Source: JALYJG01 sp033763555
GTDB lineage: Bacteria > Pseudomonadota > Alphaproteobacteria > UBA9219
NCBI GenBank assembly: GCA_033763555.1
Contig: JANRKK010000005.1
Coordinates: 1-15,800, forward strand
Reading direction: 5' to 3'
DNA: 15,800 bases
Under the pieces are notes generated by a model. That model was given only the letters and a program-made list of their open reading frames with translations. It ran no database searches and was not told where the DNA came from. Of the stretch, positions 1-6,589 are shown in pieces; within the stretch, counting starts at the first letter, position 1; each line of letters starts with the position of its first letter. The translations under genes were made by a program, and so were the position numbers.

Positions 1-457
1 TGGCCGTGTGGAAGGCATCGATACGTTTTCCGTGTCGGGCCAAAATGTCATGCTCTATTCCATTTCGTTTGAACAGGAACGCATGCGCCTGAAGGTTCCC
101 GTGGCCAAGGCTCGCACCTCCGGCCTGCGCCGCCTCAGCTCGCGCGACCGTATCAAGGAAGCCATCTCCACCCTGCAGGGCCGTTCCAAGGTCCGCCGCG
201 TGATGTGGAGCCGCCGCGCGCAGGAATATGAATCAAAGATCAATTCAGGCGACCCCGTTTCCATCGCCGAAGTCGTGCGCGATCTGCATCGCGGCAGTGA
301 CCAGCCGGAACAATCCTACAGCGAACGCCAGATCTATCAGGCGGCGCTGGAACGTCTGGCCCGTGAGTTGGCTGCGGTCGAAAAGATCGATCAGGTGAAA
401 GCCACGCAGAAGCTGGAAAATGTTCTGGTCAAGGAACGTGAAAAGAAGGCCGCCTAA
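1..457 (+). CDS. carD: CarD-family transcriptional regulator, 3' part (5' end outside window)
   Basis: The open frame runs in from the left edge (first full codon at position 2) and ends at TAA 455-457, giving 151 visible residues. CarD/CdnL proteins bind the RNA polymerase beta subunit through an N-terminal Tudor-like domain and stabilise the open promoter complex, often at rRNA and growth-related promoters. Visible here are the end of the N-terminal domain (about residues 1-45) and the helical C-terminal domain. The latter includes VMWSRRAQEYESKINSGD, whose Trp matches the residue that in studied homologues wedges into the upstream edge of the transcription bubble. It also includes SYSERQIYQAALERLARELA. 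The ORF is read plus, away from the ribosomal genes, and is followed after 38 bases by a small ORF and then a terminator. Family assignment is firm; the role in this organism is inferred. Confidence 0.93.
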   Translation, partial: GRVEGIDTFSVSGQNVMLYSISFEQERMRLKVPVAKARTSGLRRLSSRDRIKEAISTLQGRSKVRRVMWSRRAQEYESKINSGDPVSIAEVVRDLHRGSDQPEQSYSERQIYQAALERLARELAAVEKIDQVKATQKLENVLVKEREKKAA

Positions 458-495
458 ACATATAAGTAACAGTAACTCCAGTTGGTGAGGTTGTT

Positions 496-726
496 ATGGC
501 TCTTGCTATTCGAGTAGAAACAGATTCCACAGAAGTTATGGAAGAAGTACGAGCGTCAGCTTTGTCGATAACTGGCAGAAACAGAGAAAACAAACTTGGA
601 GAAGGCGTATCTTCTTTTAGTTTTGAGAATGATGAAGTTACCACGGCTATGGCATTTGATGCAGATCTTAGCCGTATATCGCGTCCTGGCGTAACGCTTC
701 ATCACTGTATCTTCGCCGGAGGCTAA
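496..726 (+). CDS. unrecognised small protein, 76 aa, downstream of carD
   Basis: ATG at 496 is preceded by GGTGAGG at 484-490, a usable SD 5 bases upstream. The ORF ends at 726, eighteen bases before a strong intrinsic terminator, so it looks like the last gene of a carD transcript. I do not recognise the product. Its N-terminal half is acidic (MALAIRVETDSTEVMEEVRA), with no clear signal peptide or membrane segment. The only Cys lies near the C-terminus, in HHCIFAGG. Base composition is visibly AT-richer than carD or the DUF4139 gene, with codons such as AGA, ATA and TTG, which suggests a young or acquired gene. It could be a short acidic cytoplasmic protein or a precursor peptide. No modification or export genes are in view to support the latter. 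If it is not coding, 458-852 is an intergenic region holding only the terminator. Confidence 0.6.
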   Translation: MALAIRVETDSTEVMEEVRASALSITGRNRENKLGEGVSSFSFENDEVTTAMAFDADLSRISRPGVTLHHCIFAGG

Positions 727-743
727 CGAGCTCTGTATCGAAT

Positions 744-778
744 AAAAACGCCGCACCTCAAAAGGGCGGCGTTTTTTT
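744..778 (+). terminator. intrinsic (Rho-independent) terminator after carD and the 76-aa ORF
   Basis: An inverted repeat AACGCCGC ... GCGGCGTT encloses a short loop in which CCT and AGG can also pair. A run of seven T follows (772-778), and the 5' flank is A-rich (744-748). On the plus strand this is a textbook GC stem with a U-tract. It separates the carD unit from the DUF4139 gene starting at 853. The A-rich flank gives a T-tract on the other strand too, so it could also act on minus-strand transcription, though no minus-strand gene ends here. Confidence 0.9.
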
Positions 779-842
779 ATGTCCCGCCTCTTAAAAGATT
801 ATTTACCCGCCGATGCTAACCGCTGTTAAACGCACCTGCCAT

Positions 843-846
843 GGAG
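843..846 (+). promoter_or_regulatory. SD site that decides the DUF4139 start
   Basis: GGAG lies 6 bases before ATG 853. The in-frame ATG at 841 has only ACCTGCC before it, which is no SD, and would add four residues (MEIR) ahead of the signal peptide. The SD therefore favours 853. Confidence 0.65.
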
Positions 847-852
847 ATTCGT

Positions 853-2538
853 ATGTTTTCCGTTCGCCCTGCCCTTATCCTTTGTGCTTCTTTTGTTGTG
901 CTGGCGCCTAGCCTTGCGCAAGCCGCCACGATCGAGGCTTCGTCGCAGGTTGCGGCGGCCACTGTTTTCTCGGATCGCGCCTTGGTTACACGCAGAAGTA
1001 AGGTTCACCTGCCTGCCGGGCCTCATATAATCACCCTTGCGGATATGCCTGCAGGTATCAATGAGGCCTCCCTGCGCGTTCAGGGGAAGGCTGTTGGCAC
1101 GGTGAAGATCGGCACAGTGGAAGTGAAGCGCGTTTATCTGACCGAACAGGCCAATGCCGCTGAGCGCGAAAAAACCACGGCTCTCGAAGCCAAAAATGAC
1201 GAAAAAGCCATGGTCGAAGGTGAAATCAAGGCGCTTGAAGCGCGCCGGGAATTTATCGCGCGCATTGTGGCGTCGGGTGCCGATAACCATGATGAAGATC
1301 AATTGTCCAAGCTGGATTTCGCGCCTGAAAAATGGTCGCAGGCATGGACACTCCTTCAGTCCGGCATGGGAGAAACCGAGAAAAATCTAGCGCTCAAGCG
1401 CATTGCCATCCGCAAGTTGGATGCCGACATCGCCAAGCTTCAGGAGGAATTGAACCGGGTCAAGACCTCACAGGCCAAACAGCGCCGCGATGTTCATGTG
1501 AATGTCGAGGCCGCACAGGAAACTGACCTTGACCTCTCCCTCACCTATCAAACCGGGGGAGCCGCCTGGCGGCCCGTTTATGACGCGCGCCTCGATACCA
1601 ACAGCGGTTCGCTGGATATGGAGCAATATGGACAGGTTTCGCAGCAGACGGGCGAGGACTGGGGCGATGTGGAGCTTACGCTGTCCACGGCGCAGCCTTC
1701 CGGCGGCTCAGAAATGCCGCGTATGAGCGAATGGCTGGTCAGCCTGTATCAGCCCGTCATGGCGAAGATGAAAAGCGCTGCCGGGACGGTATTTCGCGCT
1801 TTCGGTGGGCTGAACGAATCACAGGATGCCGCGATGCCCTCGGCCGTAGGGGTGGCGGAAATGAAAGAAGAAGATGCCACGCCTGTTCAGGCCGTGGCCC
1901 AGACAACCGAATATGCGGCCGAGTTTAAGGTTCCCGGCCGGGTTGCCCTGAAATCCACCCGTGACTCCTCGAAAATGTATATCGGCGCCAGCAAGATGAA
2001 GGCGGTGCTGACGGCGCAGGTATCGCCACGCCTAACCCCGCAGGCTTACCTTTTTGCCAAGGTGACGAATGGCGAAAGCTATCCGCTTATTCCCGGAAGC
2101 GTATCGAAATACCGCGATGGAGGGTTTATTGGAAATGCTCCTCTTCCCCTTCTACGGCCTAGCGAGACGGCAGATCTGTCCTTTGGTGTCGATGACCGCA
2201 TTAAGGTCAGCTATCAACGCATCCACGAAGAACAAACCAATCCCGCTCTGGTCGTGGTCGGTGATATGAAGATCGAACGGCATTACCAGACGAAAATCCA
2301 GAATCTGCACAAGGATGCCTTAAACATCACGGTGTTTGAGCAATATCCCGTTGCGGCAGATCCCGACGTCAAGGTTGATCTGTTGGATAGCGTGACAACA
2401 AAGGGTTACACGAAGGACCTGGATACGCGTCAGGGCGTCATCACCTGGGCGGGCAGCTACAATCCCAGGGAAGAGAAAACCTTCACGATTGGTTTTGTGG
2501 TGAAATTCCCGAAAGACAGGCAGATCAGCGGGCTTTAG
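853..2538 (+). CDS. secreted DUF4140/DUF4139 (MuiA-like) protein
   Basis: 561 residues from ATG 853. That start is preferred over ATG 841 because GGAG at 843-846 sits 6 bases before it, and the protein then begins directly with a signal peptide: hydrophobic core about residues 6-21 and predicted cleavage AQA|A after residue 24. An N-terminal DUF4140-like region is followed by charged coiled-coil helices at about residues 100-136 and 174-205. The DUF4139 domain carries the family hallmarks GAAWRPVYDAR (about 236) and QQTGEDWGDVELTLSTAQP (about 261). The C-terminus ends in the usual beta-rich KTFTIGFVVKFPKDRQ. The family is annotated as mucoidy-inhibitor MuiA-like, but its molecular function is poorly known. 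The product is probably periplasmic. The upstream terminator at 744-778 implies its own promoter in 779-852, which I could not define. Its stop (TAG) overlaps the opposing rplO stop. Confidence 0.9.
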   Translation: MFSVRPALILCASFVVLAPSLAQAATIEASSQVAAATVFSDRALVTRRSKVHLPAGPHIITLADMPAGINEASLRVQGKAVGTVKIGTVEVKRVYLTEQANAAEREKTTALEAKNDEKAMVEGEIKALEARREFIARIVASGADNHDEDQLSKLDFAPEKWSQAWTLLQSGMGETEKNLALKRIAIRKLDADIAKLQEELNRVKTSQAKQRRDVHVNVEAAQETDLDLSLTYQTGGAAWRPVYDARLDTNSGSLDMEQYGQVSQQTGEDWGDVELTLSTAQPSGGSEMPRMSEWLVSLYQPVMAKMKSAAGTVFRAFGGLNESQDAAMPSAVGVAEMKEEDATPVQAVAQTTEYAAEFKVPGRVALKSTRDSSKMYIGASKMKAVLTAQVSPRLTPQAYLFAKVTNGESYPLIPGSVSKYRDGGFIGNAPLPLLRPSETADLSFGVDDRIKVSYQRIHEEQTNPALVVVGDMKIERHYQTKIQNLHKDALNITVFEQYPVAADPDVKVDLLDSVTTKGYTKDLDTRQGVITWAGSYNPREEKTFTIGFVVKFPKDRQISGL

Positions 2539-3020
2539 GCCGCCTGCTCGTCCTGCTTGGGTTTGGCCGTCAGCGTCACGCTGCCGCCAGCCTTTTCGAT
2601 GGCGGTAATAGCGGATTTGGAAGCACCCGCGACTGTCAGCTGGATTTTTGACTTAATCTCGCCCTTGCCGAGCACACGAACGCCATCGCGTGCCTTAGCG
2701 ACCACGCCAGCCTGCATCAGGCTTTCGCTGGTGATCGGCTGCTTGGCATCGACTTTGCCGGACTCAATGGCACTTTGCAGGCGACCGAGATTGATCTCAG
2801 AATAGTCCTTGGCAAAGATGTTGTTGAAGCCGCGCTTGGGCAGGCGGCGATGTAAGGGCATCTGACCGCCCTCGAAACCGCGAATGGAAACGCCTGTGCG
2901 CGCCTTCTGGCCCTTGACGCCACGGCCGCAGGTCTTGCCCTTGCCGGAACCGATACCGCGACCCACGACAATGGGTTTTTTGCGCGCACCGGGATTATCC
3001 CGAAGATCGTTGAGCTTCAT
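2535..3020 (-). CDS. rplO: 50S ribosomal protein L15
   Basis: 161 residues starting MKLNDLRDNPGARKK, the conserved L15 N-terminus. It is followed by the Gly/Lys/Arg-rich extension that threads into 23S rRNA (VGRGIGSGKGKTCGRGVKGQ) and the globular C-terminal domain (VRVLGKGEI, IEKAGGSV). L15 is a late large-subunit assembly protein. The chosen start lies one base after the rpmD stop (TAA G ATG); a longer frame to 3044 only overlaps rpmD and is rejected. This is the last gene of the minus-strand run: secY does not follow, and the stop codon overlaps that of the convergent DUF4139 gene, with no terminator visible on either side. Confidence 0.97.
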   Translation of the reverse strand: MKLNDLRDNPGARKKPIVVGRGIGSGKGKTCGRGVKGQKARTGVSIRGFEGGQMPLHRRLPKRGFNNIFAKDYSEINLGRLQSAIESGKVDAKQPITSESLMQAGVVAKARDGVRVLGKGEIKSKIQLTVAGASKSAITAIEKAGGSVTLTAKPKQDEQAA

Positions 3021-3021
3021 C

Positions 3022-3222
3022 TTACTTTCCCTTCTTCTCTTCAATGCGCACGAGATGGCGCACCTTCGTAATCATGCCGCGTACCGACGGCGTATCCTCC
3101 AGCTCGCGCACTTGGTTGGTGCGGCCAAGGCCGAGGCCGATCAGTGTTTCACGATGCCCCGGCTTGCGCCCCGTGGCGCCATGGGTTTGCCGGACAATCA
3201 GTGTTTTCTTTGCTGCGGACAT
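3022..3222 (-). CDS. rpmD: 50S ribosomal protein L30
   Basis: 66 residues, the normal length for bacterial L30. The core KTLIVRQTHGATGRKPGHRE and IGLGLGRTNQ is followed by VRGMITKVRHLVRIEE, all conserved in the family. L30 is a small globular protein of the 50S subunit near the 5S rRNA side. Its SD (AAGGA) begins at the last base of the stop codon of the 73-aa ORF lying upstream (stop at 3234-3236). Ribosomes finishing that ORF would therefore be well placed to start rpmD. In most bacteria rpmD directly follows rpsE; here 250 bases separate them. Confidence 0.97.
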   Translation of the reverse strand: MSAAKKTLIVRQTHGATGRKPGHRETLIGLGLGRTNQVRELEDTPSVRGMITKVRHLVRIEEKKGK

Positions 3223-3233
3223 TTCTTGATTCC

Positions 3234-3455
3234 TTATGGATGAGGTCTTGGTTCCGGTTTACGGCCCGTCTTGTTTGATCTGCTTCTTGCCACCTTAATC
3301 CGTTCCGGACGGCGCTGCCCTCTATGTGGGCGCACACCAACGGGTACTTGATGTGCTGTGGGCGAAATAACCTTAGCTGATGGCCCCACCATTTGCTTCG
3401 CAACTAAAGTCATAAGATATGCTATTCCGATGTTTGGCCTATATGTTCTTCCCAT
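3234..3455 (-). CDS. unrecognised basic small protein, 73 aa, between rpsE and rpmD
   Basis: ATG at 3455 is preceded by GGGAGGTGA, nearly the full anti-SD complement. The gap is 17 bases after the rpsE stop and 11 bases before the rpmD start, so the spacing is that of a genuine operon member. I recognise no family. The N-terminal part (MGRTYRPNIGIAYLMTLV) is mildly hydrophobic; from residue 40 on it is Arg/Pro/Lys-rich (VRPHRGQRRPERIKVARSR). I count 16 Arg+Lys, 10 Pro and only 2 acidic residues, and no Cys. Such a tail resembles rRNA-binding extensions, so a ribosome-associated role is a fair guess but only that. Codons AGA, AGG, ATA and TTA, rare in the neighbouring ribosomal genes, point to a recent origin or lower expression. 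No transposon-like ends are seen. Confidence 0.7.
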   Translation of the reverse strand: MGRTYRPNIGIAYLMTLVAKQMVGPSAKVISPTAHQVPVGVRPHRGQRRPERIKVARSRSNKTGRKPEPRPHP

Positions 3456-3458
3456 AAC

Positions 3459-3467
3459 TCACCTCCC
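3459..3467 (-). promoter_or_regulatory. near-perfect Shine-Dalgarno of the 73-aa ORF
   Basis: Read on the minus strand, GGGAGGTGA is followed by GTT and ATG, matching the anti-SD complement AGGAGGTGA at 8 of 9 positions. It is among the best SD matches in the window and is placed at a normal distance from ATG 3455. It is the main sequence evidence that the unrecognised ORF is translated. Confidence 0.75.
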
Positions 3468-3472
3468 TCTTA

Positions 3473-4036
3473 TTAAACCCCTTCAGCCTCAGCATGCTTC
3501 TTGCCGAGGATTTCATTCACCTTCTTGCCGCGACGCGCCGCAACCGAGCGCGGGCTGGAAACCTGATCGAGCGCCGCAAAGGTCGCCTTGATCATGTTGT
3601 GAGGATTCGACGAACCCACCGACTTTGCCACGACATCGTGAATACCCAAAGCTTCAAAAACGGCGCGCATCGGGCCACCTGCAATGATACCCGTACCTGC
3701 TGGAGCCGTGCGGAGAACGACTTTCCCTGCCCCGTAACGTCCGCGTACATCATGGTGCAGCGTACGACCTTCACGCAATGGAACACGACGCAGACGGCGC
3801 TTGGCGGCTTCGGTAGCCTTGCGGATGGCTTCCGGCACTTCGCGGGCCTTGCCCGTGCCGAGACCGACGCGGCCCTTGCCGTCCCCAACGATGACCACGG
3901 CGGCCATGGCGAAACGCTTACCACCCTTCACAACCTTGGCCACACGATTGATGCCAACGAGCTTTTCAATCAGCTCATTGCCTTCGCGTTCATCGTCGTT
4001 GTCTTTGCCTTTTCTGGCTCTTTCAGGTTTTGCCAT
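3473..4036 (-). CDS. rpsE: 30S ribosomal protein S5
   Basis: 187 residues. An N-terminal charged stretch (residues 1-20) precedes the double-stranded-RNA-binding fold, ELIEKLVGINRVAKVVKGGK through FAMAAVVIVGDGKGRVGLG. The C-terminal domain contains the conserved APAGTGIIAGGPMRAVFEALGI and the SSNPHNMIKATFAAL helix. S5 lies at the mRNA entry side of the 30S and contributes to decoding accuracy and mRNA helicase activity. The start at 4036 follows AAGGGGA, which overlaps the end of rplR (stop at 4048). The stop is TAA at 3473-3475. It is normally followed directly by rpmD; here an extra ORF intervenes. Confidence 0.98.
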   Translation of the reverse strand: MAKPERARKGKDNDDEREGNELIEKLVGINRVAKVVKGGKRFAMAAVVIVGDGKGRVGLGTGKAREVPEAIRKATEAAKRRLRRVPLREGRTLHHDVRGRYGAGKVVLRTAPAGTGIIAGGPMRAVFEALGIHDVVAKSVGSSNPHNMIKATFAALDQVSSPRSVAARRGKKVNEILGKKHAEAEGV

Positions 4037-4047
4037 TCTTTTTCCCC

Positions 4048-4410
4048 TTAAAACGATAATCCGGCTTCACGCGCGGCTTCGGCCAGTTCCTTGATACGGC
4101 CGTGATAGAGATAGCCGCCGCGATCAAACACAACTTCCTTGATTCCTGCCTTTACGGCACGCTCGGCAACCAGCTGGCCAACGGTTTTCGCTGCAGCCTT
4201 ATTGGCGCCCGTCTTCAGCTTGCCGCGCATATCCTTTTCCATGGTGGAAGCGGCAACGAGCGTTTTACCCGCCTTGTCATCGATAATCTGGGCATAGATA
4301 TGCTTGCCGGAACGGTGCACGGACAGACGCAGGCGGCCATGCGACTTGCGGCGGATCTGATAGCGGTTGCGCTCGGCGCGGCGCTGAAGGAGTTGTTTGG
4401 CGCTTAGCAT
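4048..4410 (-). CDS. rplR: 50S ribosomal protein L18
   Basis: 120 residues, the usual length. The basic N-terminal arm (LLQRRAERNRYQIRRKSHGR) is followed by the L18 fold RLSVHRSGKHIYAQIIDD, then VGQLVAERAVKAGIKEVVFDRGGYLYHGRIKELAEAAREAGL. L18 binds 5S rRNA and, with L5, forms the 5S ribonucleoprotein loaded on the central protuberance. Its ATG overlaps the rplF stop as TAATG, so it is probably translated by coupling. The SD lies in the Lys-rich last codons of rplF. Confidence 0.98.
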   Translation of the reverse strand: MLSAKQLLQRRAERNRYQIRRKSHGRLRLSVHRSGKHIYAQIIDDKAGKTLVAASTMEKDMRGKLKTGANKAAAKTVGQLVAERAVKAGIKEVVFDRGGYLYHGRIKELAEAAREAGLSF

Positions 4411-4943
4411 TACTTCTTCTTCCCTTCCTTGCGGCGGATTTGTTCGCCCTGATATTTGATGCCCTTGCCCTTGTAGGGTTCCGGCTTCTTGTAGCCGCGG
4501 ATTTCTGCCGCAACCTGGCCGACCTTCTGCTTGTCGATGCCCGTGATCGTCAAAACGGTCTGCTTGTCGACCTTGATCGCGATGCCTTCGGGCACATGGT
4601 ACTTGATTTCGTGGCTGAACCCGAGCTGAAGCACCAAATCCTTGCCCTGTAGGGCGGCGCGGAAACCAACGCCTTCGATTTCCAGCACGATCTTAAAGCC
4701 TTCGGTTACACCTGTGACCATATTGTTGATATTGTTGCGGGTGGTGCCCCACAGAATACGGGTGCGCTGCGTGTCTTCGCGCATGCTGATGGCGACCTTG
4801 CCTTCGGCGACCTTGACCTCAACCTCTTTCGGAATAGCCAAGGCGAGGTTGCCCATCTTGCCTTTTACGGCAACCTGGTCCCCTTTCACTTCCGCCGTAA
4901 CGCCCTGTGGAAGGGCTACGGGATATTTGCCTACGCGTGACAT
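4410..4943 (-). CDS. rplF: 50S ribosomal protein L6
   Basis: 177 residues, full length. Both repeats of the L6 fold are present: MSRVGKYPVALPQGVTAEVK at the start, and GVGFRAALQGKDLVLQLGFSH in the centre. The conserved rRNA-contacting C-terminal segment reads RGYKKPEPYKGKGIKYQGE and is followed by a short Lys-rich end. L6 sits near the sarcin-ricin loop and the factor-binding site and is needed for late 50S assembly. GAGG precedes ATG 4943. The stop overlaps the rplR start by one base (TAATG). Confidence 0.98.
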   Translation of the reverse strand: MSRVGKYPVALPQGVTAEVKGDQVAVKGKMGNLALAIPKEVEVKVAEGKVAISMREDTQRTRILWGTTRNNINNMVTGVTEGFKIVLEIEGVGFRAALQGKDLVLQLGFSHEIKYHVPEGIAIKVDKQTVLTITGIDKQKVGQVAAEIRGYKKPEPYKGKGIKYQGEQIRRKEGKKK

Positions 4944-4960
4944 CGTAAAACCTCAGTTCC

Positions 4961-5359
4961 TTAGAATATACGACACAGGACTTCGCCGCCGACATGCTGC
5001 GCTCGCGCTTCATTGTCAGACAGAACGCCCCGTGGCGTCGAAAGAATGGAAACGCCCAGACCGTTGAACACGCGACCCAGATCCTTGATTCCGGCGTAAA
5101 CACGGCGGCCCGGTGTCGAGACGCGCTCGATCTTACGAATGGCGCCTTCGCCCTCGTGGTATTTCAGCTCGATATCGAGGGTGGCTTGCGCCTGGCCCTG
5201 CTGCGTTTCCGTGAAGCCGCGGATATAGCCTTCGCGCTGCATCGCTTCCAGGACGCGCTTGCGGAACGAGGATGACGGGCATGACACAACCGCCATTCCG
5301 GCCATCTGGCCGTTGCGGATGCGTGTCAGCATATCACCCAATGTATCTGTGATGGACAT
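4961..5359 (-). CDS. rpsH: 30S ribosomal protein S8
   Basis: 132 residues, normal length. The start MSITDTLGDMLTRIRNGQMAG is the conserved S8 N-terminus. The C-terminal domain has the hallmark RVSTPGRRVYAGIKDLGRV and NGLGVSILSTPRGVLSDNEA, ending in GGEVLCRIF. S8 binds helix 21 of 16S rRNA in the central domain. In well-studied bacteria it also represses the spc operon by binding mRNA near the rplE start. I did not identify a clear mimic of that binding site here. A perfect AGGAGG SD lies between the rpsN stop (5372) and ATG 5359. Confidence 0.98.
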   Translation of the reverse strand: MSITDTLGDMLTRIRNGQMAGMAVVSCPSSSFRKRVLEAMQREGYIRGFTETQQGQAQATLDIELKYHEGEGAIRKIERVSTPGRRVYAGIKDLGRVFNGLGVSILSTPRGVLSDNEARAQHVGGEVLCRIF

Positions 5360-5371
5360 GCGTGTCCCTCC

Positions 5372-5677
5372 TTACCAGCTCGATTTGATCATGCCGGGAA
5401 TTTGGCCTGACGAGGCCAGTTCACGCAGCTTGATACGGCAGAGTTTGAACTTTCTGTAATTTCCACGCGGACGGCCCGTCAGCTCGCAGCGGTTGCGCTG
5501 GCGGACGGCGCTGGAATTGCGCGGCAGCTTGGCGAGCTTCATGACGGCCGTGAAGCGATCTTCCATGGTGGTTTCTTTGTCCATGATGATAGACTTCAGC
5601 TTGTCATGCTTCGCCTTGTGGCGCTTGTTCAGCCTGCGGCGGTGCTTTTCTTTTTCGATCATGCAGGTCTTGGCCAT
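5372..5677 (-). CDS. rpsN: 30S ribosomal protein S14, long zinc-independent form
   Basis: 101 residues, matching the long C-minus class of S14. The zinc-ribbon CxxC pairs of the short form are absent; Cys occurs only singly, as in RNRCELTGRPRGNYRKFKLC. The C-terminus RIKLRELASSGQIPGMIKSSW is the conserved end of the family. S14 is a late-assembling protein of the 30S head. AGGAGA precedes ATG 5677, overlapping the rplE stop region (stop 5690-5692). The form is typical of Alphaproteobacteria. Confidence 0.98.
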   Translation of the reverse strand: MAKTCMIEKEKHRRRLNKRHKAKHDKLKSIIMDKETTMEDRFTAVMKLAKLPRNSSAVRQRNRCELTGRPRGNYRKFKLCRIKLRELASSGQIPGMIKSSW

Positions 5678-5689
5678 GCGGTCTTCTCC

Positions 5690-6256
5690 TCAGGATTGAA
5701 ACGGCATATCGAAGGCGCGCAACAATTCGCGCGCTTCGTCGTCGGTTTTAGCGGTGGTGCAAATCACGATGTCCATGCCGCGAATTTCATCAATCTTGTC
5801 GTAGTCGATTTCCGGGAACACGATCTGTTCCTTGAGGCCCAGCGCATAATTGCCGCTACCGTCAAAGCTGCGGGGCGACACGCCACGGAAGTCGCGGACG
5901 CGCGGCAGGGCGATATTCACCAGGCGGTCCATGAATTCGTACATTTTCTCGCGGCGCAGCGTGACTTTGCAGCCGATACCAAGGCCACCGCGCAGCTTGA
6001 ACGTCGCGATCGCCTTGCGGGCGCGCGTGATGATGGGTCTTTGACCAGCGATCAGCGCCAGTTCTTCTGCCGCATTCTTGGTCTTCTTGCTGTCATTCAC
6101 GGCTTCGCCGACGCCCATATTGATGACGATCTTGTCCAGGCGCGGAACTTCCAGGCCATTTTTGTAGCCGAATTTCTTCGTCATCTCGGCCTTGATCACG
6201 TCCTGATAGTGCTTCTGCAAGCGCGGAGTGTATTTTTCTTTTTTCGCGGCAACCAT
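5690..6256 (-). CDS. rplE: 50S ribosomal protein L5
   Basis: 188 residues, full length for alphaproteobacterial L5. Conserved blocks in order are PRLQKHYQDVIKAEM, PRLDKIVINMGVGEA, AGQRPIITRARKAIATFKLR, IGCKVTLRREKMYEFMDRLV and FRGVSPRSFDGSGNYALG. The protein ends in DDEARELLRAFDMPF. L5 binds 5S rRNA and contacts P-site tRNA at the central protuberance, and in E. coli its 5' coding region is where S8 represses the operon. AAGGAAG precedes ATG 6256, 12 bases after the rplX stop. Confidence 0.98.
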   Translation of the reverse strand: MVAAKKEKYTPRLQKHYQDVIKAEMTKKFGYKNGLEVPRLDKIVINMGVGEAVNDSKKTKNAAEELALIAGQRPIITRARKAIATFKLRGGLGIGCKVTLRREKMYEFMDRLVNIALPRVRDFRGVSPRSFDGSGNYALGLKEQIVFPEIDYDKIDEIRGMDIVICTTAKTDDEARELLRAFDMPFQS

Positions 6257-6268
6257 TGTTATCTTCCT

Positions 6269-6589
6269 TTAGTCAATTGCTTCGCCGGAACGGCGGGCGA
6301 CACGCACTTTGCGGTCTTTCACCATCTTGAAACCCACGCGGGTCGGCTTTTTGTTCTTCGGGTCGACATGCGCGACATTCGACACATGAATGGCCGCTTC
6401 GCGGCGCACGATGCCGCCCTGTGGATTCTGCTGCGACGGGCGCGTGTGGCGGGCGATCATGTTCACGCCGGAAACGATCACGCGGTTTTCCTTCGGCATG
6501 ACGGCGGTCACTTCGCCTGTTTTGCCTTTGTCTTTCCCGGCGATGATGACCACATGGTCTTTCTTTTTGATTTTCAGCTTGGCGGCCAT
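6269..6589 (-). CDS. rplX: 50S ribosomal protein L24
   Basis: 106 residues, close to the usual length. The KOW motif is evident near the N-terminus (KKDHVVIIAGKDKGKTGEV), followed by NMIARHTRPSQQNPQGGIV and the SNVAHVDPKNKKPTRVGFK region. L24 is one of the two primary assembly-initiating proteins of the 50S and lies near the exit-tunnel opening. Its ATG overlaps the rplN stop as TAATG. Unlike L22, L23 and L29 in this window, it has no extra basic tail. Confidence 0.98.
   Translation of the reverse strand: MAAKLKIKKKDHVVIIAGKDKGKTGEVTAVMPKENRVIVSGVNMIARHTRPSQQNPQGGIVRREAAIHVSNVAHVDPKNKKPTRVGFKMVKDRKVRVARRSGEAID

Noticed and set aside
841..852. DUF4139 gene start at ATG 841
   Set aside because: No SD precedes it, and GGAG just inside serves the ATG at 853, which begins a clean signal peptide.
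862..890. Lipoprotein signal for the DUF4139 protein, because a Cys occurs at residue 11
   Set aside because: The residues before Cys are LIL, which does not fit a lipobox (a small residue is needed at -1). A type I site AQA|A follows at residue 24.
3021..3044. Longer rplO start at 3044
   Set aside because: It would add MKRRRESK inside rpmD; the L15 family starts at MKLNDLRDN, at 3020.
3223..3472. Insertion sequence or transposon remnant in the rpsE-rpmD gap
   Set aside because: No inverted-repeat ends, target duplication or transposase-like residues are visible; the segment is almost entirely a single ORF with operon spacing.
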